A stretch of 38,695 bases of DNA from Tritrichomonas musculus (Eukaryota; Parabasalia; Tritrichomonadida; Tritrichomonadidae), in NCBI GenBank assembly GCA_039105265.1, contig JAPFFF010000144.1, forward strand, positions 1 through 38,695, given 5' to 3'. The position numbers and the translations under genes were made by a program. Below, piece after piece: positions 10,837 to 23,040 of this stretch; the first letter of the stretch is position 1; every line of letters starts with the position of its first letter. The notes below the pieces were generated by a model that was not told where the DNA came from, made no database searches, and saw nothing but the letters and a program-made list of their open reading frames with translations.

Positions 10837-12478
10837 GTTCAACTGCAGTTGTCGTTGAATCTGATGATTCAACTGCAGTTCTCGTTGCATCTGATGATTC
10901 AACTGCAGTTCTCGTTGAATCTGATGATTCAACTGCAGTTCTCGTTGAATCTGATGATTCAACTGCAGTTCTCGTTGAATCTGATGATTCAACTGTAGTT
11001 CTCGTTGCATCTGATGATTCAACTGCAGTTCTCGTTGCATCTGATGATTCAACTGCAGTTCTCGTTGAATCTGATGATTCAACTGCAGTTCTCGTTGAAT
11101 CTGATGATTCAACTGCAGTTCTCGCTGCATCTGATGATTCAACTGCAGTTCTCGTTGCATCTGATGATTCAACTGCAGTTCTCGTTGCATCTGATGATTC
11201 AACTGCAGTTCTTGTTGCATCTTATTATTAAACTGCAGTTCTCGTTGCATCTGATGATTCAACTGCAGTTCTCGTTGCATCTGATGGTTCAACTGCAGTT
11301 CTCGTTGAATCTGATGATTCAACTGTAGTTCTCGTTGAATCTGATGATTCAACTGCAGTTCTCGTTGAATCTGATGGTTCAACTGCAGTTCTCGTTGAAT
11401 CTGATGATTCAACTGCAGTTCTCGTTGAATCTGATGGTTCAACTGCAGTTCTCGTTGAATCTGATGGTTCAACTGCAGTTCTCGTTGAATCTGATGATTC
11501 AACTGTAGTTCTCGTTGCATCTGATGATTCAACTGCAGTTCTCGTTGCATCTGATGATTCAACTGCAGTTCTCGTTGAATCTGATGATTCAACTGCAGTT
11601 CTCGTTGAATCTGATGATTCAACTGCAGTTCTCGTTGCATCTGATGATTCAACTGCAGTTCTCGTTGCATCTGATGATTCAACTGCAGTTGTCGTTGCAT
11701 CTGATGATTCAACTGCAGTTCTTGTTTCATCTTATTATTAAACTGCAGTTCTCGTTGCATCTGATGATTCAACTGCAGTTCTCGTTGCATCTGATGATTC
11801 AACTGCAGTTGTCGTTGCATCTGATGATTCAACTGCAGTTCTCGTTGCATCTGATGATTCAACTGCAGTTCTCGTTGCATCTGATGATTCAACTGCAGTT
11901 CTTGTTTCATCTTATTATTAAACTGCAGTTCTCGTTGCATCTGATGATTCAACTGCAGTTCTCGTTGCATCTGATGATTCAACTGCAGTTCTCGTTGAAT
12001 CTGATGATTCAACTGCAGTTGTCGTTGCATCTGATGATTCAACTGCAGTTGTCGTTGCATCTGATGATTCAACTGCAGTTCTCGTTGAATCTGATGATTC
12101 AACTGTAGTTCTCGTTGCATCTGATGATTCAACTGCAGTTCTCGTTGAATCTGATGATTCAACTGTAGTTCTCGTTGAATCTGATGATTCAACTGCAGTT
12201 CTCGTTGAATCTGATGATTCAACTGTAGTTCTCGTTGAATCTGATGGTTCAACTGCAGTTCTCGTTGAATCTGATGATTCAACTGCAGTTCTCGTTGAAT
12301 CTGATGATTCAACTGCAGTTGTCGTTGCATCTGATGATTCAACTGCAGTTCTCGTTGAATCTGATGATTCAACTGTAGTTCTCGTTGCATCTGATGATTC
12401 AACTGCAGTTCTCGTTGAATCTGATGATTCAACTGTAGTTCTCGTTGCATCTGATGATTCAACTGCAGTTCTCGTTGA
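10837..12478. repeat. Higher-order block C, copy 1
   Basis: Contains clustered GGTTC monomers (11281-11490), CTCGCTGCAT near 11121, three CTTATTATTA monomers (11221, 11731, 11911) and alternating TGTAG monomers. The same order lies 14,729 bases downstream, at 25.7-27.2 kb. To the left the similarity continues to about 10561 but with two monomers gained or lost, so C overlaps the tail of block A. The match ends at the base-28 difference of the monomer at 12451. Confidence 0.85.
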
Positions 12479-12750
12479 ATCTGATGATTCAACTGCAGTT
12501 CTCGTTGCATCTGATGATTCAACTGCAGTTCTCGTTGAATCTGATGATTCAACTGCAGTTCTCGTTGCATCTGATGATTCAACTGCAGTTCTCGTTGCAT
12601 CTGATGATTCAACTGCAGTTCTCGTTGCATCTGATGATTCAACTGCAGTTCTCGTTGAATCTGATGATTCAACTGCAGTTCTCGTTGAATCTGATGATTC
12701 AACTGCAGTTCTCGTTGCATCTGATGATTCAACTGCAGTTCTTGTTGAAT

Positions 12751-12840
12751 CTTATTATTAAACTGCAGTTCTCGTTGAATCTTATGATTAAACTGCAGTT
12801 CTCGTTGAATCTTATGATTAAACTGCAGTTCTCGTTGCAT
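12751..12840. repeat. Shortened CTTATTATTA/CTTATGATTA cassette
   Basis: Three monomers only. The closing CTTATTATTA monomer is absent. The same short form occurs at 20341, so the loss preceded the duplication of block B. Confidence 0.92.
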
Positions 12841-13860
12841 CTGATGATTCAACTGCAGTTCTCGTTGCATCTGATGATTCAACTGCAGTTCTCGTTGCAT
12901 CTGATGATTCAACTGCAGTTCTCGTTGAATCTGATGATTCAACTGCAGTTCTCGTTGAATCTGATGATTCAACTGCAGTTCTTGTTGCATCTGATGATTC
13001 AACTGCAGTTCTCGTTGAATCTGATGATTCAACTGCAGTTCTCGTTGCATCTGATGATTCAACTGCAGTTCTCGTTGAATCTGATGATTCAACTGCAGTT
13101 GTCGTTGCATCTGATGATTCAACTGCAGTTGTCGTTGCATCTGATGATTCAACTGCAGTTCTCGTTGAATCTGATGATTCAACTGTAGTTCTCGTTGCAT
13201 CTGATGATTCAACTGCAGTTCTCGTTGAATCTGATGATTCAACTGTAGTTCTCGTTGAATCTGATGATTCAACTGCAGTTCTCGTTGAATCTGATGATTC
13301 AACTGTAGTTCTCGTTGAATCTGATGGTTCAACTGCAGTTCTCGTTGAATCTGATGATTCAACTGCAGTTCTCGTTGAATCTGATGATTCAACTGCAGTT
13401 CTTGTTGCATCTGATGATTCAACTGCAGTTCTTGTTTCATCTGATGATTCAACTGCAGTTCTCGTTGAATCTTATTATTAAACTGCAGTTCTCGTTGCAT
13501 CTGATGATTCAACTGCAGTTCTCGTTGCATCTGATGATTCAACTGCAGTTGTCGTTGCATCTGATGATTCAACTGCAGTTGTCGTTGCATCTGATGATTC
13601 AACTGCAGTTCTCGTTGAATCTGATGATTCAACTGCAGTTGTCGTTGCATCTGATGATTCAACTGCAGTTCTCGTTGCATCTGATGATTCAACTGCAGTT
13701 CTCGTTGCATCTGATGATTCAACTGCAGTTCTTGTTTCATCTTATTATTAAACTGCAGTTCTCGTTGCATCTGATGATTCAACTGCAGTTCTCGTTGCAT
13801 CTGATGATTCAACTGCAGTTCTCGTTGAATCTGATGATTCAACTGCAGTTCTCGTTGCAT

Positions 13861-14460
13861 CTGATGATTCAACTGCAGTTGTCGTTGCATCTGATGATTC
13901 AACTGCAGTTCTCGTTGAATCTGATGATTCAACTGTAGTTCTCGTTGCATCTGATGATTCAACTGCAGTTCTCGTTGAATCTGATGATTCAACTGTAGTT
14001 CTCGTTGAATCTGATGATTCAACTGCAGTTCTCGTTGAATCTGATGATTCAACTGTAGTTCTCGTTGAATCTGATGGTTCAACTGCAGTTCTCGTTGAAT
14101 CTGATGATTCAACTGCAGTTCTCGTTGAATCTGATGATTCAACTGCAGTTGTCGTTGCATCTGATGATTCAACTGCAGTTGTCGTTGCATCTGATGATTC
14201 AACTGCAGTTCTCGTTGAATCTGATGATTCAACTGTAGTTCTCGTTGCATCTGATGATTCAACTGCAGTTCTCGTTGAATCTGATGATTCAACTGTAGTT
14301 CTCGTTGAATCTGATGATTCAACTGCAGTTCTCGTTGAATCTGATGATTCAACTGTAGTTCTCGTTGAATCTGATGGTTCAACTGCAGTTCTCGTTGAAT
14401 CTGATGATTCAACTGCAGTTCTCGTTGAATCTGATGATTCAACTGCAGTTCTTGTTGCAT
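13861..14460. repeat. 300-bp (10-monomer) tandem duplication
   Basis: The monomer order GTCG, GAAT, TGTAG-GCAT, GAAT, TGTAG-GAAT, GAAT, TGTAG-GAAT, GGTTC, GAAT at 13861 repeats at 14161. The copies differ in the closing monomer (GTCG-GCAT at 14131, CTTG-GCAT at 14431). Block B copy 2 has only one version. Confidence 0.9.
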
Positions 14461-14760
14461 CTGATGATTCAACTGCAGTTCTCGTTGAATCTGATGATTC
14501 AACTGTAGTTCTCGTTGCATCTGATGATTCAACTGCAGTTCTCGTTGAATCTTATTATTAAACTGTAGTTCTCGTTGCATCTGATGATTCAACTGCAGTT
14601 CTCGTTGCATCTGATGATTCAACTGCAGTTCTCGTTGCATCTGATGATTCAACTGCAGTTGTCGTTGAATCTGATGATTCAACTGCAGTTCTCGTTGAAT
14701 CTGATGATTCAACTGCAGTTCTCGTTGCATCTGATGATTCAACTGCAGTTCTTGTTGAAT

Positions 14761-14880
14761 CTTATTATTAAACTGCAGTTCTCGTTGAATCTTATGATTA
14801 AACTGCAGTTCTCGTTGAATCTTATGATTAAACTGCAGTTCTTGTTGAATCTTATTATTAAACTGCAGTTCTCGTTGCAT
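14761..14880. repeat. CTTATTATTA/CTTATGATTA four-monomer cassette
   Basis: Full cassette in the right part of block B copy 1. Its partner is at 22051. Confidence 0.93.
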
Positions 14881-15000
14881 CTGATGATTCAACTGCAGTT
14901 CTCGTTGCATCTGATGATTCAACTGTAGTTCTCGTTGAATCTGATGATTCAACTGCAGTTCTCGTTGCATCTGATGATTCAACTGCAGTTCTTGTTGCAT

Positions 15001-15570
15001 CTTAATATTAAACGGCAGTTCTCGTTGCATTTGATGATTCAACTGCAGTTCTCGTTGAATCTGATGATTCAACTGCAGTTCTCGTTGAATCTGATGATTC
15101 AACTGCAGTTGTCGTTGCATCTGATGATTCAACTGCAGTTCTCGTTGAATCTGATGATTCAACTGCAGTTCTCGTTGCATCTGATGATTCAACTGCAGTT
15201 CTCGTTGCATCTGATGATTCAACTGCAGTTCTTGTTTCATCTTATTATTAAACTGCAGTTCTCGTTGAATCTTATTATTAAACTGCAGTTCTCGTTGAAT
15301 CTGATGATTCAACTGCAGTTCTCGTTGAATCTGATGATTCAACTGCAGTTCTCGTTGCATCTGATGATTCAACTGCAGTTCTCGTTGCATCTGATGATTC
15401 AACTGCAGTTCTCGTTGCATCTGATGATTCAACTGCAGTTGTCGTTGCATCTGATGATTCAACTGCAGTTCTCGTTGAATCTGATGATTCAACTGCAGTT
15501 CTCGTTGCATCTGATGATTCAACTGCAGTTCTTGTTGCATCTTAATATTAAACGGCAGTTCTTGTTGCAT
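15001..15570. repeat. CTTAATATTA/CGGCAG monomer pair
   Basis: Copies at 15001 (followed by TTGATGATTC) and 15541 (followed by GGTTC), exact counterparts of 5881 and 6421. Confidence 0.93.
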
Positions 15571-16410
15571 CTGATGGTTCAACTGCAGTTCTCGTTGCAT
15601 CTGATGATTCAACTGCAGTTCTCGTTGCATCTGATGATTCAACTGCAGTTCTTGTTGCATCTGATGATTCAACTGCAGTTCTTGTTTCATCTGATGATTC
15701 AACTGCAGTTCTCGTTGAATCTTATTATTAAACTGCAGTTCTCGTTGCATCTGATGATTCAACTGCAGTTCTCGTTGCATCTGATGATTCAACTGCAGTT
15801 GTCGTTGCATCTGATGATTCAACTGCAGTTGTCGTTGCATCTGATGATTCAACTGCAGTTCTCGTTGAATCTGATGATTCAACTGCAGTTCTCGTTGAAT
15901 CTGATGATTCAACTGCAGTTCTCGTTGAATCTGATGATTCAACTGCAGTTCTCGTTGCATCTGATGATTCAACTGCAGTTCTCGTTGCATCTGATGATTC
16001 AACTGCAGTTGTCGTTGAATCTGATGATTCAACTGCAGTTCTCGTTGCATCTGATGATTCAACTGCAGTTGTCGTTGCATCTGATGATTCAACTGCAGTT
16101 CTCGTTGCATCTGATGATTCAACTGCAGTTCTCGTTGCATCTGATGATTCAACTGCAGTTCTCGTTGCATCTGATGATTCAACTGCAGTTCTTGTTTCAT
16201 CTGATGATTCAACTGCAGTTCTCGTTGAATCTGATGATTCAACTGAAGTTCTTGTTGCATCTGATGATTCAACTGCAGTTCTCGTTGCATCTGATGATTC
16301 AACTGCAGTTCTCGTTGAATCTGATGATTCAACTGCAGTTCTCGTTGCATCTGATGATTCAACTGCAGTTCTCGTTGCATCTGATGATTCAACTGCAGTT
16401 CTCGTTGCAT

Positions 16411-16830
16411 CTGATTATTCAACTGCAGTTCTTGTTTCATCTTATTATTAAACTGCAGTTCTCGTTGAATCTTATTATTAAACTGCAGTTCTCGTTGAAT
16501 CTGATGATTCAACTGCAGTTCTCGTTGCATCTGATGATTCAACTGCAGTTCTCGTTGAATCTGATGATTCAACTGCAGTTGTCGTTGAATCTGATGATTC
16601 AACTGCAGTTCTCGTTGCATCTGATTATTCAACTGCAGTTCTTGTTTCATCTTATTATTAAACTGCAGTTCTCGTTGAATCTTATTATTAAACTGCAGTT
16701 CTCGTTGAATCTGATGATTCAACTGCAGTTCTCGTTGCATCTGATGATTCAACTGCAGTTCTCTTTGAATCTGATGATTCAACTGCAGTTCTCGTTGAAT
16801 CTGATGATTCAACTGCAGTTGTCGTTGAAT
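16411..16830. repeat. 210-bp tandem duplication, block A copy 2
   Basis: CTGATTATTC cassettes begin at 16411 and 16621, counterparts of 7291 and 7501. Confidence 0.87.
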
Positions 16831-17160
16831 CTGATGATTCAACTGCAGTTCTCGTTGAATCTGATGATTCAACTGCAGTTCTCGTTGAATCTGATGATTC
16901 AACTGCAGTTCTCGTTGAATCTGATGATTCAACTGCAGTTCTCGTTGAATCTGATGATTCAACTGTAGTTCTCGTTGCATCTGATGATTCAACTGCAGTT
17001 CTCGTTGCATCTGATGATTCAACTGCAGTTCTCGTTGAATCTGATGATTCAACTGCAGTTCTCGTTGAATCTGATGATTCAACTGCAGTTCTCGTTGAAT
17101 CTGATGATTCAACTGCAGTTGTCGTTGCATCTGATGATTCAACTGCAGTTCTTGTTGCAT

Positions 17161-17730
17161 CTTAATATTAAACGGCAGTTCTCGTTGCATTTGATGATTC
17201 AACTGCAGTTCTCGTTGAATCTGATGATTCAACTGCAGTTCTCGTTGAATCTGATGATTCAACTGCAGTTGTCGTTGCATCTGATGATTCAACTGCAGTT
17301 CTCGTTGAATCTGATGATTCAACTGCAGTTCTCGTTGCATCTGATGATTCAACTGCAGTTCTCGTTGCATCTGATGATTCAACTGCAGTTCTTGTTTCAT
17401 CTTATTATTAAACTGCAGTTCTCGTTGAATCTTATTATTAAACTGCAGTTCTCGTTGAATCTGATGATTCAACTGCAGTTCTCGTTGAATCTGATGATTC
17501 AACTGCAGTTCTCGTTGCATCTGATGATTCAACTGCAGTTCTCGTTGCATCTGATGATTCAACTGCAGTTCTCGTTGCATCTGATGATTCAACTGCAGTT
17601 GTCGTTGCATCTGATGATTCAACTGCAGTTCTTGTTGAATCTGATGATTCAACTGCAGTTCTCGTTGCATCTGATGATTCAACTGCAGTTCTTGTTGCAT
17701 CTTAATATTAAACGGCAGTTCTTGTTGCAT
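17161..17730. repeat. CTTAATATTA/CGGCAG monomer pair
   Basis: Copies at 17161 and 17701, counterparts of 8041 and 8581. Confidence 0.93.
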
Positions 17731-18600
17731 CTGATGGTTCAACTGCAGTTCTCGTTGCATCTGATGATTCAACTGCAGTTCTCGTTGCATCTGATGATTC
17801 AACTGCAGTTCTTGTTGCATCTGATGATTCAACTGCAGTTCTTGTTTCATCTGATGATTCAACTGCAGTTCTCGTTGAATCTTATTATTAAACTGCAGTT
17901 CTCGTTGCATCTGATGATTCAACTGCAGTTCTCGTTGCATCTGATGATTCAACTGCAGTTGTCGTTGCATCTGATGATTCAACTGCAGTTGTCGTTGCAT
18001 CTGATGATTCAACTGCAGTTCTCGTTGAATCTGATGATTCAACTGCAGTTCTCGTTGAATCTGATGATTCAACTGCAGTTCTCGTTGAATCTGATGATTC
18101 AACTGCAGTTCTCGTTGCATCTGATGATTCAACTGCAGTTCTCGTTGCATCTGATGATTCAACTGCAGTTGTCGTTGAATCTGATGATTCAACTGCAGTT
18201 CTCGTTGCATCTGATGATTCAACTGCAGTTGTCGTTGCATCTGATGATTCAACTGCAGTTCTCGTTGCATCTGATGATTCAACTGCAGTTCTCGTTGCAT
18301 CTGATGATTCAACTGCAGTTCTCGTTGCATCTGATGATTCAACTGCAGTTCTTGTTTCATCTGATGATTCAACTGCAGTTCTCGTTGCATCTGATGATTC
18401 AACTGCAGTTCTCGTTGAATCTGATGATTCAACTGAAGTTCTCGTTGAATCTGATGATTCAACTGCAGTTCTCGTTGCATCTGATGATTCAACTGCAGTT
18501 CTCGTTGAATCTGATGATTCAACTGCAGTTCTCGTTGCATCTGATGATTCAACTGCAGTTCTCGTTGCATCTGATGATTCAACTGCAGTTCTCGTTGCAT

Positions 18601-19020
18601 CTGATTATTCAACTGCAGTTCTTGTTTCATCTTATTATTAAACTGCAGTTCTCGTTGAATCTTATTATTAAACTGCAGTTCTCGTTGAATCTGATGATTC
18701 AACTGCAGTTCTCGTTGCATCTGATGATTCAACTGCAGTTCTCGTTGAATCTGATGATTCAACTGCAGTTGTCGTTGAATCTGATGATTCAACTGCAGTT
18801 CTCGTTGCATCTGATTATTCAACTGCAGTTCTTGTTTCATCTTATTATTAAACTGCAGTTCTCGTTGAATCTTATTATTAAACTGCAGTTCTCGTTGAAT
18901 CTGATGATTCAACTGCAGTTCTCGTTGCATCTGATGATTCAACTGCAGTTCTCTTTGAATCTGATGATTCAACTGCAGTTCTCGTTGAATCTGATGATTC
19001 AACTGCAGTTGTCGTTGAAT
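18601..19020. repeat. 210-bp tandem duplication, block A copy 2
   Basis: CTGATTATTC cassettes begin at 18601 and 18811, counterparts of 9481 and 9691. Confidence 0.87.
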
Positions 19021-20340
19021 CTGATGATTCAACTGCAGTTCTCGTTGAATCTGATGATTCAACTGCAGTTCTCGTTGAATCTGATGATTCAACTGCAGTT
19101 CTCGTTGAATCTGATGATTCAACTGCAGTTCTCGTTGAATCTGATGATTCAACTGTAGTTCTCGTTGCATCTGATGATTCAACTGCAGTTCTCGTTGCAT
19201 CTGATGATTCAACTGCAGTTCTCGTTGCATCTGATGATTCAACTGCAGTTCTCGTTGAATCTGATGATTCAACTGCAGTTCTTGTTTCATCTTATTATTA
19301 AACTGCAGTTCTAGCTGCATCTAAAGATTCAACTGCAGTTCTCGTTGCATCTGATGATTCAACTGCAGTTCTCGTTGCATCTGATGATTCAACTGCAGTT
19401 CTTGTTTCATCTTATTATTAAACTGCAGTTCTTGCTGCATCTGATGATTCAACTGCAGTTCTCGTTGCATCTGATGATTCAACTGCAGTTCTCGTTGCAT
19501 CTGATGATTCAACTACAGTTCTCGTTGCATCTGATGATTCAACTGCAGTTCTTGTTTCATCTTATTATTAAACTGCAGTTCTCGCTGCATCTGATGATTC
19601 AACTGCAGTTCTCGTTGCATCTGATGATTCAACTGCAGTTCTCGTTGCATCTGATGATTCAACTGCAGTTCTCGTTGCATCTTATTATTAAACTGCAGTT
19701 CTCGTTGCATCTGATGATTCAACTGCAGTTCTCGTTGCATCTGATGATTCAACTGCAGTTCTCGTTGAATCTGATGGTTCAACTGCAGTTCTCGTTGAAT
19801 CTGATGATTCAACTGCAGTTCTCGTTGCATCTGATGATTCAACTGCAGTTCTCGTTGAATCTGATGATTCAACTGCAGTTCTCGTTGCATCTGATGATTC
19901 AACTGCAGTTCTCGTTGCATCTGATGATTCAACTGCAGTTCTCGTTGAATCTGATGATTCAACTGCAGTTCTCGTTGAATCTGATGATTCAACTGCAGTT
20001 CTCGTTGAATCTGATGATTCAACTGTAGTTCTCGTTGCATCTGATGATTCAACTGCAGTTCTCGTTGAATCTGATGATTCAACTGCAGTTCTCGTTGCAT
20101 CTGATGATTCAACTGCAGTTCTCGTTGAATCTGATGATTCAACTGCAGTTCTCGTTGCATCTGATGATTCAACTGCAGTTCTCGTTGCATCTGATGATTC
20201 AACTGCAGTTCTCGTTGCATCTGATGATTCAACTGCAGTTCTCGTTGAATCTGATGATTCAACTGCAGTTCTCGTTGAATCTGATGATTCAACTGCAGTT
20301 CTCGTTGCATCTGATGATTCAACTGCAGTTCTTGTTGAAT

Positions 20341-20430
20341 CTTATTATTAAACTGCAGTTCTCGTTGAATCTTATGATTAAACTGCAGTTCTCGTTGAAT
20401 CTTATGATTAAACTGCAGTTCTCGTTGCAT
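20341..20430. repeat. Shortened CTTATTATTA/CTTATGATTA cassette
   Basis: Three-monomer form identical to that at 12751. Confidence 0.92.
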
Positions 20431-22050
20431 CTGATGATTCAACTGCAGTTCTCGTTGCATCTGATGATTCAACTGCAGTTCTCGTTGCATCTGATGATTC
20501 AACTGCAGTTCTCGTTGAATCTGATGATTCAACTGCAGTTCTCGTTGAATCTGATGATTCAACTGCAGTTCTTGTTGCATCTGATGATTCAACTGCAGTT
20601 CTCGTTGAATCTGATGATTCAACTGCAGTTCTCGTTGCATCTGATGATTCAACTGCAGTTCTCGTTGAATCTGATGATTCAACTGCAGTTGTCGTTGCAT
20701 CTGATGATTCAACTGCAGTTGTCGTTGCATCTGATGATTCAACTGCAGTTCTCGTTGAATCTGATGATTCAACTGTAGTTCTCGTTGCATCTGATGATTC
20801 AACTGCAGTTCTCGTTGAATCTGATGATTCAACTGTAGTTCTCGTTGAATCTGATGATTCAACTGCAGTTCTCGTTGAATCTGATGATTCAACTGTAGTT
20901 CTCGTTGAATCTGATGGTTCAACTGCAGTTCTCGTTGAATCTGATGATTCAACTGCAGTTCTCGTTGAATCTGATGATTCAACTGCAGTTCTTGTTGCAT
21001 CTGATGATTCAACTGCAGTTCTTGTTTCATCTGATGATTCAACTGCAGTTCTCGTTGAATCTTATTATTAAACTGCAGTTCTCGTTGCATCTGATGATTC
21101 AACTGCAGTTCTCGTTGCATCTGATGATTCAACTGCAGTTGTCGTTGCATCTGATGATTCAACTGCAGTTGTCGTTGCATCTGATGATTCAACTGCAGTT
21201 CTCGTTGAATCTGATGATTCAACTGCAGTTGTCGTTGCATCTGATGATTCAACTGCAGTTCTCGTTGCATCTGATGATTCAACTGCAGTTCTCGTTGCAT
21301 CTGATGATTCAACTGCAGTTCTTGTTTCATCTTATTATTAAACTGCAGTTCTCGTTGCATCTGATGATTCAACTGCAGTTCTCGTTGCATCTGATGATTC
21401 AACTGCAGTTCTCGTTGAATCTGATGATTCAACTGCAGTTCTCGTTGCATCTGATGATTCAACTGCAGTTGTCGTTGCATCTGATGATTCAACTGCAGTT
21501 CTCGTTGAATCTGATGATTCAACTGTAGTTCTCGTTGCATCTGATGATTCAACTGCAGTTCTCGTTGAATCTGATGATTCAACTGTAGTTCTCGTTGAAT
21601 CTGATGATTCAACTGCAGTTCTCGTTGAATCTGATGATTCAACTGTAGTTCTCGTTGAATCTGATGGTTCAACTGCAGTTCTCGTTGAATCTGATGATTC
21701 AACTGCAGTTCTCGTTGAATCTGATGATTCAACTGCAGTTCTTGTTGCATCTGATGATTCAACTGCAGTTCTCGTTGAATCTGATGATTCAACTGTAGTT
21801 CTCGTTGCATCTGATGATTCAACTGCAGTTCTCGTTGAATCTTATTATTAAACTGTAGTTCTCGTTGCATCTGATGATTCAACTGCAGTTCTCGTTGCAT
21901 CTGATGATTCAACTGCAGTTCTCGTTGCATCTGATGATTCAACTGCAGTTGTCGTTGAATCTGATGATTCAACTGCAGTTCTCGTTGAATCTGATGATTC
22001 AACTGCAGTTCTCGTTGCATCTGATGATTCAACTGCAGTTCTTGTTGAAT

Positions 22051-22170
22051 CTTATTATTAAACTGCAGTTCTCGTTGAATCTTATGATTAAACTGCAGTT
22101 CTCGTTGAATCTTATGATTAAACTGCAGTTCTTGTTGAATCTTATTATTAAACTGCAGTTCTCGTTGCAT
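22051..22170. repeat. CTTATTATTA/CTTATGATTA four-monomer cassette
   Basis: Full cassette, 870 bp before the next one. The same 870-bp spacing occurs at 33030/33900. Confidence 0.93.
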
Positions 22171-22920
22171 CTGATGATTCAACTGCAGTTCTCGTTGCAT
22201 CTGATGATTCAACTGTAGTTCTCGTTGAATCTGATGATTCAACTGCAGTTCTCGTTGCATCTGATGATTCAACTGCAGTTCTCGTTGAATCTGATGATTC
22301 AACTGCAGTTCTTGTTGCATCTGATGATTCAACTGCAGTTCTCGTTGAATCTGATGATTCAACTGCAGTTCTCGTTGCATCTGATGATTCAACTGCAGTT
22401 CTCGTTGAATCTGATGATTCAACTGCAGTTGTCGTTGCATCTGATGATTCAACTGCAGTTGTCGTTGCATCTGATGATTCAACTGCAGTTCTCGTTGAAT
22501 CTGATGATTCAACTGTAGTTCTCGTTGCATCTGATGATTCAACTGCAGTTCTCGTTGAATCTGATGATTCAACTGTAGTTCTCGTTGAATCTGATGATTC
22601 AACTGCAGTTCTCGTTGAATCTTATGATTAAACTGCAGTTCTTGTTGAATCTGATGGTTCAACTGCAGTTCTTGTTGCATCTGATGATTCAACTGCAGTT
22701 CTCGTTGAATCTTATTATTAAACTGTAGTTCTCGTTGCATCTGATGATTCAACTGCAGTTCTCGTTGAATCTGATGATTCAACTGCAGTTCTCGTTGCAT
22801 CTGATGATTCAACTGCAGTTCTCGTTGAATCTGATGATTCAACTGCAGTTCTCGTTGAATCTGATGATTCAACTGCAGTTGTCGTTGCATCTGATGATTC
22901 AACTGCAGTTCTTGTTGAAT

Positions 22921-23040
22921 CTTATTATTAAACTGCAGTTCTCGTTGAATCTTATGATTAAACTGCAGTTCTCGTTGAATCTTATGATTAAACTGCAGTT
23001 CTTGTTGAATCTTATTATTAAACTGCAGTTCTCGTTGCAT
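22921..23040. repeat. CTTATTATTA/CTTATGATTA four-monomer cassette
   Basis: Second of an 870-bp (29-monomer) tandem pair. Downstream it is followed by the composite unit shared with blocks L and B. Confidence 0.93.

Larger units (their letters stand above)
12389..14992. repeat. Higher-order block B, copy 1
   Basis: 12389-14150 matches 19979-21740 at an offset of 7,590 bp with no difference that I could see. 14431-14992 matches 21721-22282 at an offset of 7,290 bp. The 300-bp change in offset is caused by the tandem duplication at 13861-14460. The block includes two CTTATTATTA/CTTATGATTA cassettes (12751, 14761). Its last 30 bases overlap the start of block A copy 2. Confidence 0.9.
14962..19956. 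repeat. Higher-order block A, copy 2 (5.0 kb)
   Basis: Near-identical copy of 5842-10836 (three differences seen in 4,995 bp), including the internal 2.16-2.19-kb tandem duplication and the 210-bp repeats. It directly follows block B copy 1 and is directly followed by block B copy 2, without block C in between. Confidence 0.93.
19979..22282. repeat. Higher-order block B, copy 2
   Basis: Matches 12389-14992 but has only one version of the 300-bp duplicated stretch. It abuts block A copy 2 directly, so the 1,530 bp (51 monomers) between the equivalent points in copy 1, essentially block C, are missing. Confidence 0.9.

Noticed and set aside
10201-19512. Minus-strand stops at 10201, 10393, 19321 and 19513 read as natural gene ends
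   Set aside because: The second pair is simply the block A copy of the first, 9,120 bp on. Neither is followed by non-repeat sequence, a poly(A) signal or a new start region.
5842-19956. Long near-identical blocks read as terminal repeats of a mobile element
   Set aside because: The blocks and the sequence between them are all the same satellite. There is no internal coding region, primer site or target-site duplication.
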